A stretch of DNA of 64,000 nucleotides from Whitmania pigra. Lineage: Eukaryota > Annelida > Clitellata > Hirudinida > Haemopidae. Below are positions 42,191 through 55,700 of this stretch, piece after piece. The notes under the pieces are model-generated. The model was not told the origin of the DNA and made no database searches. It saw nothing but the letters and a program-made list of their open reading frames with translations. The stretch spans positions 824,001 through 888,000 of the forward strand of contig JAJTWR010000113.1 of NCBI GenBank assembly GCA_021613335.1. Reading direction: 5' to 3'. Both the position numbers and the translations under genes were made by a program. Position 1 is the first letter of the stretch, and each line of letters starts with the position of its first letter.

Positions 42191-42659
42191 CAGGGGTGCA
42201 CAACCTTTTTCAGCCTGAGGGCCAAAATTACTTAGTCCCTGGGCGCCAGGGGCCGCATCAGCGTGCACATAGATCACACAATAAAACAACTCAAAGAATG
42301 CAAATTTTTAATGAATGTCATAAAAAAAATAACGTTATTTAAACATGTATGAATAACTAAATGTAAAAAAAACTCAAAGAATGCAAGTTTTTAATAAATG
42401 TCATAACAAAAAAAAATAACGTTATTTAAAAATGTATGAATAACTAAATGTTAGTATTTTAATGAGAAGGTTGAGCCTGAATGGTTGCAACAACATTGTC
42501 AATATTGGGTTCGAGTTCTGTTGTTGCAAGCCTCAAAATCGAACAAAGATTATCATCAGTCAAAGATGATCTCAGTTTATTTTTATTTGTGTTCATGACT
42601 GAAAACGTTTGTTCACACACGTATGTGCTGCCAAATTCAGACAAGATTCGGCAAGCCAA
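42191..42659 (-). mobile_element. hAT element, truncated by microsatellite
   Basis: Begins CAGGGGTGCACAACCTTTTTC, a hAT end, followed by about 250 bp of A/T-rich sequence with an internal near-duplicate (42286-42359 and 42370-42450), then a transposase C-terminus. Sequence stops at the TTA array; no opposite end or target duplication was found beyond it. Confidence 0.75.
42459..42659 (-). pseudogene. hAT transposase C-terminus
   Basis: Reads ACRILSEFGSTYVCEQTFSV, MNTNKNKLRSSLTDDNLCSI and LRLATTELEPNID before the stop. Same GTF2IRD2/ZBED-like class as the 4.6-kb copy. Everything N-terminal is replaced by the microsatellite. Confidence 0.85.
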
Positions 42660-43163
<504 letters not shown>

Positions 43164-43229
43164 AAAACATGACGTTTTTTCAACTTTTTTCCTGGGGGGC
43201 AAAACCCTCGCACAACTTGAGATGGCGTT

Positions 43230-43430
43230 TTATTTCGTCTAAAGTCAGAGGGAAAACAGCCTCATTTCAAATGCATAAAACCGTAACTTAGACTTAACTA
43301 AATGTTTCGACAAAGGGTCTTTGCCATCAGACACTTTTTTTCGAGTTATTTATACTCAAACTATAGGGCATTATTGAGCTGCAAAAAACCGTCACTATTT
43401 TGCGGACATACGCATTTTTAATAACCCAAT
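43230..43430 (-). repeat. Inverted copy of the 180-bp tandem monomer
   Basis: The reverse complement includes gtgtctgatggcaaag, gtcgaaacatttagttaag, tctaagttacggttttatgc and aaatgaggctgtttt, the monomer consensus of 44571-45836. It faces the array across about 1.1 kb. Confidence 0.85.
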
Positions 43431-43816
43431 TTTTGTTATGATTTTACTTCAATGAATAAACAATCACTTTCATTTTAAGGTTCCAATTGTTGCCGTTCAT
43501 TGAAATTTGTAACAAATAATGTAATTTTTTGCTCGTTTGTGATTGATTCACGGTATACTTATGTATTGTTTTTAGTGGTTTGAAATCGTTTATTTCAAAA
43601 ATCTGAACAAGAAACCAAGAAACACAAAAACCACTTGCATCATTAGTATTGCTATAATTCTTGTGTATGGGATAACAGGTTACAAAATTATTATTTATTC
43701 TGCGACACGTATGAAAGAATCTTTACACAATTGTTAAACTGTGAATTTTACTGTTAACGAAAATCAGAAAATTTATGATTATAACAATGAAAAATGAAGA
43801 AACAAATGACTATAGA

Positions 43817-44470
43817 CAGAGGCGCCAACTTGATAAAATTATTGGGGGGAAAATTTATTTCATAAACTTGTCGCTGAAACTTTAGCTCGTAAATCGTTTT
43901 TCATTGGTTTAAAGTGAATTGACGTAGACTGCGAAGAACGACAGTTTTCATAGATATTAAAAAAACCCAAATTTTGCAAATCGGCGTGAGCATAAGGATA
44001 TTGAAATTTTAAAATAATTACTACAAGTAAAGCAAAAATTTGTAACTCTGTGAATGCTCTCTATTTACAAATTAAAGAGAAGAAATAAAATTGTAACAAT
44101 GACTCTAACGGTTTGTTTGTTAGAGCATAAATAACAAATGCTCTCTCAATAACAAAAGATCGTACATAAACAATTTTTACATATAAAAAGTTAATTTTCT
44201 CTTCTCATTTCTTGAAATAAATTCGTTAATAACGTTATCTAAGTTCATTTCATTTGCCAAATCCTTGTGAAACTGAAGAATCGATACGGAATTAAGCCGA
44301 TTTTGACCCATTGTTGATCTAAGGTAAGTTTTTAACCTCCGAAGTCCCGAGAAAGATCGTTCAGCTGTGCAGAAGTTGAAAATTATTGGGGGTGGAAATG
44401 ATACGTTGCCCCTCTGAAAAATTATTGGGGGAGCAAAAGATGCTTTGCCCCCCTTAAGTTGGCGCCTATG
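43817..44470. mobile_element. hAT element, 654 bp, 8-bp target duplication
   Basis: Ends CAGAGGCGCCAACTT and, reverse complemented, CATAGGCGCCAACTT. The flanks carry an exact 8-bp duplication ACTATAGA (43809-43816 and 44471-44478). It contains a transposase scrap and relates to the partial copy at 16447-16615. Confidence 0.95.
44177..44400 (-). pseudogene. hAT dimerisation domain (ZMYM1-like)
   Basis: Reads FCTAERSFSGLRRLKTYLRS, TMGQNRLNSVSILQFHKDLA, the C-terminal block typical of ZMYM1-like hAT transposases. The coding sequence ends shortly after IDNVI-type residues (INEFISRNEKRKLTF). Only this domain survives in the element. Confidence 0.9.
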
Positions 44471-44570
44471 ACTATAGAACGTGGTAAAACTGACTACTAT
44501 TTGACAATGGAAGAGTAGTGACAACACATCTCCGCTATCACGTGTATAGTATAAAAATAATTCAAATTTG

Positions 44571-45836
44571 AAATGAGGCTGTTTTCCGAGGTGGTGCGTA
44601 TAATTTGAGCGTTAATAACCTGAAAAATAAGTGTCTGATGGCAAAGGCCTTGGGAATTTAAAAAACAGAGATTAAATATCTTTAAAATGAGACCTTTGTC
44701 GAAATATTTAGTTAAGTCTAAGTTACGGTTTTATGCATTTGAAATGAGTCTGTTTCTGTAGTACGTAAAATTAGTGCGTAAACTTTGAACGTTAATAACC
44801 TGAAAAATAAGTGTCTGATGGCAAAGGCCTTGCCAATGTGATAAAGATAGCTTAAATCTCTTTAGAATAAGACCTTAGTCGAAAAATTTAGTTAAGCCTA
44901 AGTTACGGTTTTATGCATTTGAAATGAGGCTGTTTTCCGAGGCAGTACGTAAAATTAGTGCGTAAACTTTGAGCGTTAATAACCTCAAAAATAAGTGTCT
45001 GATGGCAAAGGCCTTGCTAACGTGATAAAGATAACTTAAATCTCTTTAGAATAAGACCTTAGTCGAAAAATTTAGTTAAGCCTAAGTTACGGTTTTATGC
45101 ATTTGAAATGAGGCTGTTTTCCGAGGCAGTACGTAAAATTAGTGCGTAAACTTTGAGCGTAAATAACCTCAAAAATAAGTGTCTGATGGCAAAGGCCTTG
45201 CTAACGTGATAAAGATAACTTAAATCTCTTTAGAATAAGACCTTAGTCGAAAAATTTAGTTAAGTCTAAGTTACGGTTTTATGCATTTGAAATGAGTCTG
45301 TTTTCCCGTATAATGCGTAAAGTTTGAGCTTTAATAACTTGAAAAATAATGTCTGATGGCAAAGTAGTTAGAAATATGAGAAAGATAGTCTATGTCTTCA
45401 AAATGAAATTTACTCAAAAAATATAGTTTAGTCTAAGTGACAGTTTTTTGCAGTTGAATTAAGGCTATTTTTAAGTCTTAATTTAGTGCGTTATGTTAGA
45501 TCGTGAATATCTTGAAAATTATAGGTTTTAATGCAAATAGCTTGATAATGTGATAAAGTTGAAATATATCTCTTAAGAATGAGATTTTATTCGAAAAACT
45601 TTGTTAAGTGCAAGCGACGGTTTTTTGCTCTTGAATTAAAGGCTGTTTTTCTAGGCTGATTTTAGTACGTGATGTTTGAGCATAAACATCTTGAAAATTA
45701 CAGGTTTTTACGCAAAGAGCTTGCTAATGTGATAAAGTTGGAATATATCTCTTTAGAATGAGATCTTAGTCGACAAATTTAGTTAGGTGCAAGCGACGGT
45801 TTTTTGATCTCGAATTAAGGCTGTTTTAGTGTCTGA
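44571..45836 (+). repeat. Tandem array of about 180-bp monomers (7 units)
   Basis: The marker aaatgaggctgtttt recurs at about 44571, 44742, 44922, 45106, 45290, 45457, 45634 and 45813: spacings of 171, 180, 184, 184, 167, 177 and 179 bp. The middle units are nearly identical to each other while the last three diverge. Each contains gcgttaataacctg, gtgtctgatggcaaagg and cctaagttacgg. No coding potential. Confidence 0.95.
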
Positions 45837-45864
45837 TAGCGTTTTGAACGTCCGATAGCTTCAC

Positions 45865-46285
45865 GGGCTGGAGTTTTTTTTGAAGGATTCTCTTACTCAT
45901 CAAATATTCATGCAATTGTTATTCAGGTCAAGAGGCGTGGTCTTGCCAACAAAGAAATAGAAAATAACTTTTAGAAAACCAAATATTGTATTTTATTTAC
46001 GAAATTAAACATATAAATGATGAAAATTTATAAATATTTGAAAACTCTTGTAACGCACTTCACCAGCCTATAAATTTCGTCAACAATAGCCCGGAACTGT
46101 ATGTCCAGAATACAAACACAAGTAAACTAATATTAAATTATTGACTTAACTTATCCCTAAACCAAACTCAGATAATAAGTTATTAATATGCACTAAAGCA
46201 AGCGTGCGGGATGATTAGTATATCTGCGCCTCTTGATCTAGATGAATAATTGATGGGTAAGAGAATCCTCAAAATACTCCAGCCC
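45865..46285. mobile_element. Terminal-inverted-repeat (foldback-like) element
   Basis: The left end GGGCTGGAGTTTTTTTTGAA, GGATTCTCTTACTCATCAA and the right end reverse complemented GGGCTGGAGTATTTTGAGGA, TTCTCTTACCCATCAAT agree over about 60 bp, with caagaggcg as the inner limit. 421 bp, no coding region. Flanking duplication not clear. Confidence 0.8.
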
Positions 46286-46651
46286 AGATATCAGGGGCTT
46301 TAATGGTCAGCCATTGTTTAACCGGCTGGCTTTATTGGTTTGTTATTGTATGTCGAATTGTTCGATTGTATTCTAGAATACATTGCTTGGCGAGTCTCTT
46401 GTTAATTGGCAATCGGATATATTGAAATGAAAACAAGAATTAATTCGAAGGGTTTGTAACTGAGTTTACAGATTTGATGGATAACTTGCAAATCTATGAT
46501 GAATTCGTTTTACAGTGGTTAATGAGACGAGGGGAAGTTCCGCTAAATTAGTCATCCGAAACCGTAGGCTAAGCTATCAACGACGTATGTTCTACCTTTT
46601 GCTACATATTTTCATTTGAAAAATTAGCTAGAAGTTGGACTTTTTAATCAG

Positions 46652-46774
46652 AGCCCAGCATAGATTGCAATCATGAACCAAGAAGTGATATCTACGAAAA
46701 CGGATCATACTTGGAAGCCTCCAAAGGTTGGTCGAATTCTGGTGACCTGGTGATTGAAATTAAGAACACAATTT
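46652..46774 (+). CDS. ZMYND8: ZMYND8-like upstream exon (tentative)
   Basis: Acceptor tttttaatcag and strong donor ATTTGTAAGT (GTAAGT at 46775) bound an open frame reading [20 protein letters not shown] and [13 protein letters not shown]. It joins in frame with the next exon. The overlapping ATG at 46673 is in another frame that stops quickly. No conserved domain, so support rests on splice sites and frame. Confidence 0.45.
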
Positions 46775-49700
46775 GTAAGTCATTTTATTTTACGATTTTG
46801 ATCCAGTTCTTAAATTAAGAAAGACGTCAGATTTGCATATATATGAGCGAGGCTGTTTTTATATCTTAATTATCAAATTGTTTATGTTAAGGTAAGAAAA
46901 GATCTTTGGAAGATGATATCCTCATTCCAAATATCAACCAAAAGAAAAGAACTATTCAAGATGTTGGAGAGGGAAAGGTATATAAATATGTTTTCAAACT
47001 TTAAATAGCAATTTCTTAAGATCACTGTCTTATTTATGGTTATAATCTATCCATAGTCTATGAAGACCTGAATAATGAAATAAATCTTCTGTTTGAATGG
47101 TATCTAGGCTTTCCATAATTCTGAAATTAAGTATATTCTACTTCTGGGAAACTTGTCTATAATAACTTAATAACTAATGGTATTCCTATGTCTATTCATA
47201 TAAATTCTTTAGCGTCCTGTTAAATAAACAACTTACTTGGTCGGATCATTAGGGTGGTCCTTATGAAAATGTTTGATTTAAATATTAGTTCTATCCAAGG
47301 GCAGATCTAAAACGCTTTGGTGGGGGCCACATACTGAAACAAGTGTGCGGATTTAGGGGGTGGGGCAAATCTACTAAATTTTTGTTGAAATTAATTATTG
47401 GAATTATTGGTTAATTATTGGAATAATTAAAAACATTAAATTAATAAGCATTTTTAAAATTTTAATTCAATTTTTTTAATTTTGCAATAGAATTACTTAA
47501 TTTTTCACATATTTTCCAAATGTTGGGGAGGACCATGGCCTTCCGGCCCTCCCTAAATATGCCCTTGGCTCTGTCCTCAAATAAAAAAAATTCATAAAAA
47601 AATTGACATCAAAGTAATCTCATGAGAATCAATGATGGGTATTTGAAATCCCAGAAGGTATTGCCATTGTAAATGCACAGAGGCTTCCAAACAAGCATAC
47701 AATGCTGCTAAGCTGGCCATTCTCAACTGCAGGGCATCTTCTATCAGCTTCAATGCCAATCCACATTTCATGTGGCGCTCACTTCACGAACTCTTGCATA
47801 GTAACTCTCGGCAATAACTCGATGCCGAGTACAATCTCTTGTCACCTTATTCAATGCATTTTTCATCTCAAAAATCACCAACATTCATCAATCTCCAATA
47901 CACTTTCATCATCACCTATATCATCCCTTCCAAACAGGCAGTTCTCCGGCATGCCTCTCTGAACACCCCCCTTTCTTGTCCATAGAAGTCCTGAAGGCCA
48001 TTTGAGCATTGCCCATCAAAACATGTCTGGATCCTCTCCCAACTTCTTTTCTCAAAAAATACTCCTCCATCCTAGCTCAACCCTCTCCAAACTTGATAAC
48101 ATTACCTTTAGCTCTGGTGTCTTTCCCTCCATTGTCAAGTGCAAGAAAGTACGCTCCAAACTACTAGAGAGTACCCTTTCCTGATTTCGTCCTCATATTG
48201 CCAAATCCTAAAACTTCTCTTTTTTCTGATCTGCCTACAGACCTGGTTTCTCCACAGAGACTGTTCTTTCCCGCATTTTCAACAACCTTTCCCGCATATG
48301 TGGAAATAGCGATTGTGCTGTCATAGTTGGCTTAGATCTCTTGGCGGCCTTTGACACCATCAACCATACTGTTAGAAAGACTTCACTCTGAATTCAGTAT
48401 CAATGGCCTTGCATTCTCTTGGCACCATTCCTACCTCTCCAACAGATCTCACATCCTCTTTTTTCCTTGCTAGTAGGCTCTGTCTTAGGATCCTAACTTT
48501 TCACCACCTACACCTCACCCTGTCAAACAGCATCAAAAATTTTGACATGTCCTTCCACCAATATGCGGATTACACAAGACTCTAATCTGGCTTATCCAGC
48601 AATAAAGAGTCTCCGATCAACTCAACAACTTGTGGAAGTGCACAGATGCCATTAATGACTGGCATCTCGTCAACTTTCTCTGTCTAAACCCGCAGAAATC
48701 TGAAATAATGTTCATTGGCGCCTATGCAACTTAAGAACCTATTCCCTCATCCTCAATAAATATTGCTGGAACCTTTCTTCCTTCTGCTACTCGGTGTCAC
48801 CTTTGATTCCCATCTCTTCAAACACTTCAAACGCCTCCTCCACAATAAAATCGTGCAACCAACTCATTTTGGTAATCTGACATATCCGTTGATTCCTTTC
48901 CATCGATGTGACTTCTGCTCTTGCATTCAATGTAGTCATCTCTTGCCTGGACTCCTTCAATTCTCTCCTCTATGGCACTCCTGCATCCCTTATCCTCTCC
49001 TTTCAGCCATCCAAAATAAGGTAGCTAAAATATTGACCCTAATCTCGACAGCTCCGAGGCCCTCTCGCAACTGGACTGGATACCCACACATTAATGTATC
49101 ATTTAACAAATATCTTTATTCACTTATCGTAGCTTAACCACATCCAATCCCCCTATCTCATTCACCACCTACCAATCATCACACCGAAGGATTTTTAGAG
49201 ATCAGTCTGGGGGTATGGGGAGCATGGAATCAAGAATGGAAAACGACAATGTAAATAATCCAAATGTTCCTCCTTCAGGCATTTCGGTCAGAAATAGTCA
49301 TTGGGGTGATATTGCCAAGGCAGAACTAAGTCTGAATTCATTATAGAAAAAAGGAATTAATCTCTCAATACAAAGGCATCTACCAAATTTGTCAACAAAA
49401 ACAATAAGGAGGATTAGAAACAAACCCGGGTATAGACAATTTCTTAATGATCTCATAATAGATTACTTCAACAACTAGAGAAGCAAAAACTTTTTGTCCT
49501 ATCACCCCTGTTGAAAACACCATAAACTGAAATTAAATTAAAACAATTTGTTCTGGATAGATATCAGTGCTTTCAGCTTCCTGCTGAAGAGCTGTCATTA
49601 CTGCTGAGCAAATCAACAGATAAAAACACTCAGCAAACTTTAATTGACAATTAATGCAACACACGTACTGAAAAACTAATACCACCAGTGGCCTGATTCA

Positions 49701-52700
49701 GTCGCAGACAATCAGAATGACCCACCTTGAATGAGAGCAAAATAGAACATGAAAGTTCGAACCAACAGGACACAAAGCGTTGTACTTTCATGAAAACCAA
49801 AATCAGACTTAGTAAAAAAGAGCAGAGAACAATCAAAAAACAAAAACATCGAAATGTTGTTCAGTGTTTGTTCAAAAAAAGTCCAACAGCAGGGGCTCGT
49901 TCAGTGTTGAGTGAAGATTACAGGGAAGAATCAAAGACAGCTCCAGTCGAAGGCTTGGTCGAATATTGGAGATAAATTTTCTCACAGAACTTGGTTGAAG
50001 ACAAAAAGCCTGTTTCACATAACAGAGAAACCCTGTACGATCTGGAGTTTCCTATCACATGTGATGAGGTGAATTTCGCCATTTGAGGACTCCGAGATGC
50101 TGCGCCAGGACATGACAGACGAAGGAAACATCACATAGAAGGAATCAAGAGCATCGACTTTGCGGTCCATATGTTGCTATGGATACTGAAAGTTTTGCCT
50201 CCATCGCCATTCAAAATCCATAGAATTCTCAACAAATGAATGATTTCCTTACCATTGTCTCCACACCAGAAAGCGTTTTGTTACGGAGATGGTCTCGCTG
50301 ATAATATATGGTTGGCAAAATCCCTCATCAAGAAAAGCAAGAACTGAAAAAGTTAAATCTGACTTTTGTTGATGTGTCGAAAGCATTTGACTCGGTCTCT
50401 CACCAATCGATCATAAGGGCTGTTTCTCGATGATAAACGAAGACCAGGTGCTGGCGCTCTATTAGGTGATGGGGATAAGGTGGGGTGGATGTCACTAGAG
50501 TGTGATATGTCATGAGGGCTATCTATTTTGAACTACAGTGTTTCCCTGATAATAAGCCCTAGCATGGATTTTCAAGGTGCTCGTAATATAGGCCCTACCC
50601 CGAAAATAAGCCCTAGCTAAGATCACCAGCCTGCATTTACGGTAGTACTTCTTCAGGTTGCAATATACATTTTATCGAATTATGTTATTAAATTAATATC
50701 AGTATGATTATAATAAAATATTAATATAATAAAATTATTTTTATTTTTGAATATCTAAACGGGTAAGCAGATACGGTAAACAAACAACCAATCAAAAAGC
50801 AGTTGCATCAGGCTGTGTTTATAAATCTTAATTTGGTACTTCGTCTGTGAATTACGGTTAATTATCATTGCGTCAAGATGAGTGCAAAACGAAAAAGTTA
50901 TTCTACTGAGTACAAGAAAGGAATCATGGAAGACTCACAGGACAAGAAGCTTACCGCTTTCTGTAAAGAGAATAAGTTGGATATTCGAATGGTTCACAAA
51001 TGGCGAGCCGCATATGATGACCTGAGTCGACGGATAAACAAGGGAAATGCTAAGAAGCACAAGTGTGGATCAGGTCGTCAACCATTATTTCATGAGTTGG
51101 AAGATACTATCTGTGGTTGCTGACAGGAGATCTAAGGCTCTTATCGTGTGCAGGGCTGACATTCAAGCGTTTTCCCTTGAAATGGCACCACTAATTTTTT
51201 TTAATACACTAATTGAATTATTCTATAATATTCCAGTAAAATATTCCTTTTATTAATAAATGATTAAAAACATGCTCCTTGACCCTGTAACACAATAATT
51301 TGTGTAACTTAAAAAAATTTTCTGGTGAGTTGACTATGAAAATATAAGACACCCCCCAAAAATAAGCCCTAGTGACTCTTTTGGAGCAAAAATTAATATA
51401 GGACACTGTATTATTTTCAGGGAAAAAGGGTAGTTCTAAAGTTTTATAAATTCAAATAAAAGGATATTGAAATAATGGAAATAAAATCATTAAAAAAATA
51501 AATTTGCAAAATTTAGAAATTACTTAATTGTTTTTTAATTGCGGATTTTGCAAAAAATTGTCCCTCCCCCTTCACTGGCAGTCTGTTTTGAAGGAATCTT
51601 CTCCCCTCAATCGTGAATGTTTTTTGTGGATGACCCATACAATAATTTAATTTGATTTACTTAAATCAATGCAACACTAGCATAGATTTTAAAAAGCGAG
51701 CTGGCTACAAAGTGTTAGAGCAAGATTTTTTCAAAATACTAGCCCTGCTGCAGGTTGAAATTTTAAATTACAAAAGCCAAAATTAGTGTTGGTTTAGTGA
51801 AAGTCAAGTGTAACTACCCTTAAACAATTTTCCCCAAGCCACTCAGATTGACATAATTAAAAGCTTCTAAATGAACATCCAGAGTAAATTAGAAAACTGA
51901 TATTTGGAAGTAGCTGTAAATTCTTAGAATTAGAAGGGCTGACATAATACATATATTTATTTTTACAATAGAGCAATAATTTTTTTTAATAAAAATATCA
52001 AAAACCTTAATTACAGGTCATAGAGTCTGATGCATTTTGTTGGATTTGCCACTGTGAAGGGTCTGGAAGAAGTTGTGATTTGTGTCCAAGGTTTTATCAT
52101 GTAAAATGTCTCATAAAAGTTCCACCACCTACTCAATGGATTTGTCCAGAATGTCAGGTTAGTGATCACATGTAAAAACCTAAAAATATGCCTGAGGAGG
52201 TTCCCAATGCATAAATAAGAATATTTATTATGTTTGTCATATTTTATTGAATTTTCCGATACAAATTTAAATGGAAGGGAATCCTTGGGTTTTAGTTTGA
52301 AATATTTTATAATACCATATTTTCATGCGCTTTATGTTCAATTTTATGTACGCGTGTTATGCTAGAATTTGACGTCCCACCAAAAAACATTTAAAAGCAC
52401 AGACTTTGATTGTTTTTTTTTTGTAAAAACTTTAGACTACATTTTAAATGTTAAATAGTTTATAATTGGTTGGGCATTAATGCATTGCATAAAGAACTTT
52501 TGATATATGCTTACAGAATTATGTGGCAAAACAGTCACGTTAATCATTGCATTGTCCAGCTCATGAATTTGTGTCGTCAACTTTAATTTAACTGAAATTA
52601 ATTGATGGCAACTATGAGATACTTGTAGGGTGTTGTACTAATTATTCAACTATTTGTTACTCATAATTATAATTGGTGTTAGTGTTTTCAGTTTGTATGA

Positions 52701-55700
52701 CAATGTTTTATCAGCACTGGTTCAGATAGAGCTTTGATTGGTGCTGTTTAACATTTTAATAGTCAAACATCACATGCATGGACTTGTAGCAAATGTCTTC
52801 AATCTCTTAATGGTCATGCTATAAAAACTTTGAACACTTCTCAAAAGCGTGGAATAAAATAGATACAATTTTGATAAGTATTAGTTATCACTTATTTCCA
52901 GCATTTATATGAAAACAAAATGAAAGTCTCATTCTCTTGGAACCCATTATGAAAATTCCAGTTGGTAAATGTAATGAATTACCACCGCTGATCTGGCCTT
53001 TGCTGACGATGAGTCAGTTGATTTTGCCATAAAAGCATATCAATGAAACCCATTGGATGGCAAAATTATATGCGGCTTTTGACCATACTTTCATGTTATA
53101 GTTGATGCACTGTTTGGACATCAACGATTCCATACCTTCACAGTGAAGCTGTGTATCAGCATGGTGCATAACTTCAGTATCTGCTCCAAGAATAGATCTC
53201 AAAATGTTTAAAAATGTCTCTTAATGTTTGTACATTTAAAATATGTGATTTCCATATTCAGGGAGTTATGGGACACTTTAAGTGGAAACCTTTGTAGCTT
53301 GGAATTGGTTAACCAGTTCGTTACCATCCTTTGAAGTATTGCTTAACTTTTGTCTTACAAATTATTATGCGTGAACAATCTGCATTCCAAAGTAGGAAGT
53401 TGAAATGAAAAAATTTTGAGGAAGATTTGGAGAGAACACAATACCAAAGCGACTCGTGACAGATTTTGATAAATTGCATCGAGCTCATGAATGGTTAATC
53501 AGTTCTTTGAAGTTTTTAAATAATTTATTAACAGACTTAATGCACATTCAAAGAATCAATCAGAAGACCAATAATTATTCCTCATCATCAGCTAAGCCTT
53601 CAAATCCGTCAAAAGTCGAAGAGTCTTCACATTCATTTTTGGCTGGATTGCACTCTAGTTCATCATATAGGTAGTCACTTTCCTCCTGTCCTGAAGTCTT
53701 AATGCCAGCCTTTCTAAAGCCACTCAGAATCAAATCCAGTGACACCTTGTCCCATGCTTGTGCAACCCACATGCATACCTTGGAATACATGGCCTTCCTG
53801 ATGATGATGTGTAAGTGTGTGTGCCATTCATCCATTCCTTCCACTAAGACCTGACAATTTGTCAACGATTTGTAATAACAATATGATCACACTATTAAGT
53901 TAAGGTACCTTACCTTAAATAATTTTTGAATGGATGATTTGTATCAATACCTAGTGGTTGCAGTTTTGGTGTTAGACCACCCAGGATGATTGCAATGTGA
54001 CGTCCGCTCAAGTTAAGCATCTTCTTAACTGACTCCTCTTTATGAACAGTCATTGTCATTGCATCTATGATCAACAGCTAACTCTTTGAAAAGAATCTGC
54101 CCTGTTTCGTTTGAAAACATTTCTGAATCTAGAGCTTCATTGCTGATGTGACCATCCAGCCTTTTTTGTTGCAGTATTCAATAACACTAGCTGGGAATTT
54201 TTCACGTGGCATCATCACTCTTTTGAAAATCAACATTGGTTTTAACTCGGTGCGAGCTGCAGAGCATCCAAGTGCGATGGTAAAACATGTCTGTTCATGA
54301 CCAGCTGTTTTATTGCCACAGTTCTGGCCACTGTTCTTGTAGCGGGAATGTCAAAAGCCATTGGAACTTCACCCATATTAATGACATCATTAAAGTCATT
54401 AACAATCTCCTCTGCTACAAATCTGTGAAAATCCTGTATTTTAAACAGCCAATCATCAGGAAGCCATTGTCCGACAGTTGTTCTGGTCCTCATTGACAAT
54501 CTATTTCTCTTCATGAATTTTGAGATCCATGAGGGGTCTGCCTTGAAATCATTGGTGACCTGTCATAAGAGCCCGGCGACAGAATTGTCCCGACGAAACA
54601 GCCCCGTCAAAATAGCCCGGCGTCAAAATAGCTCAAGACAAAACAGCCCCGTCGAAACAGCCCGGCGTCAAAATAGCCCAGGACGGAAAAATCCCGTCAA
54701 AATGGCCCCGTCAAAATAGCCCCGACAAAATAGCCCGATGACAAAATAGCCCAGGACAAAACAACCCGGCGACAAAATAGCCCGGCTATTAGATATATAG
54801 ATAAGACTCTAACTTTGGCCATTTTGCATTTTGTTATGCACGTTTTCTCGGATTCAGTTTCTCAAGCAATCATTCCTTCTTACTCCATTTGCGAACCAAC
54901 ACTTCATTAATGTTGAACTCCCGAGCAGCTGCTCTGTTGTCTATGTCTTTTGCCCTAGAAAAGACTTGAAGCTCGTAGGCAGCAGTAATCGGGTTAAGTT
55001 TATCAGCCATTTTTTTAATGACATTGATAATTCAATCAAGAGCACTTCTATCTATATATCACTGTATCTATCACTTCAAGCATTAGCCACTCAGCCAATG
55101 GAAGATTTTTTTGACCACTTTTATATTTAATTGTTTTATATATTAAAAACTGCTTCAATTGAATATTTTAGTTTTTATAATTTTAATTTTCCGCATTGTT
55201 TTTATGCTTTAAGTAATGTCGGACACTTTGCATAATTCATCAATGTTTCTCATTAAATTTGAGCTCTTTCTGAATGTGATGATTAAATAAAAAATAAATT
55301 TAATTAAAATGTGTTTATTTATTAAATATCTTTAGCCAAAAAAAAAATGCGTCTATTGGTATGTGTTATAATCGTTTGCGAGTTTGTAAGTGATTTTTTA
55401 CACAAATTGGTTAAATTGCGTGTTATATTCATCCGCGTGTTAAATTCCTCTGCTTGTTAATTTCGTGAAAATACGGTACTTATGTTTGTTGCATGTTTAA
55501 TTGATTTTGGTAGCAACTTTGTAAATAAGTTATTATATTTCTGAAGTTTAACATTTTTGGGTGGGGTGCATCTGGATGATCAATTGTCTCTCGTGGTTTT
55601 TACTTTCTTTATGCATTATTAGTTTCAGCTGTGAGAGGCTCTCATTGGCCTTCTTAGTGAAGATTGATAACTGATTGGACTGGAACAACTCTTTTAGCTC

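Noticed and set aside
46673..46752. ATG at 46673 as start of ZMYND8
   Set aside because: Its frame reaches a stop within 27 codons and does not join the next exon; the neighbouring frame is open through the strong donor at 46775.
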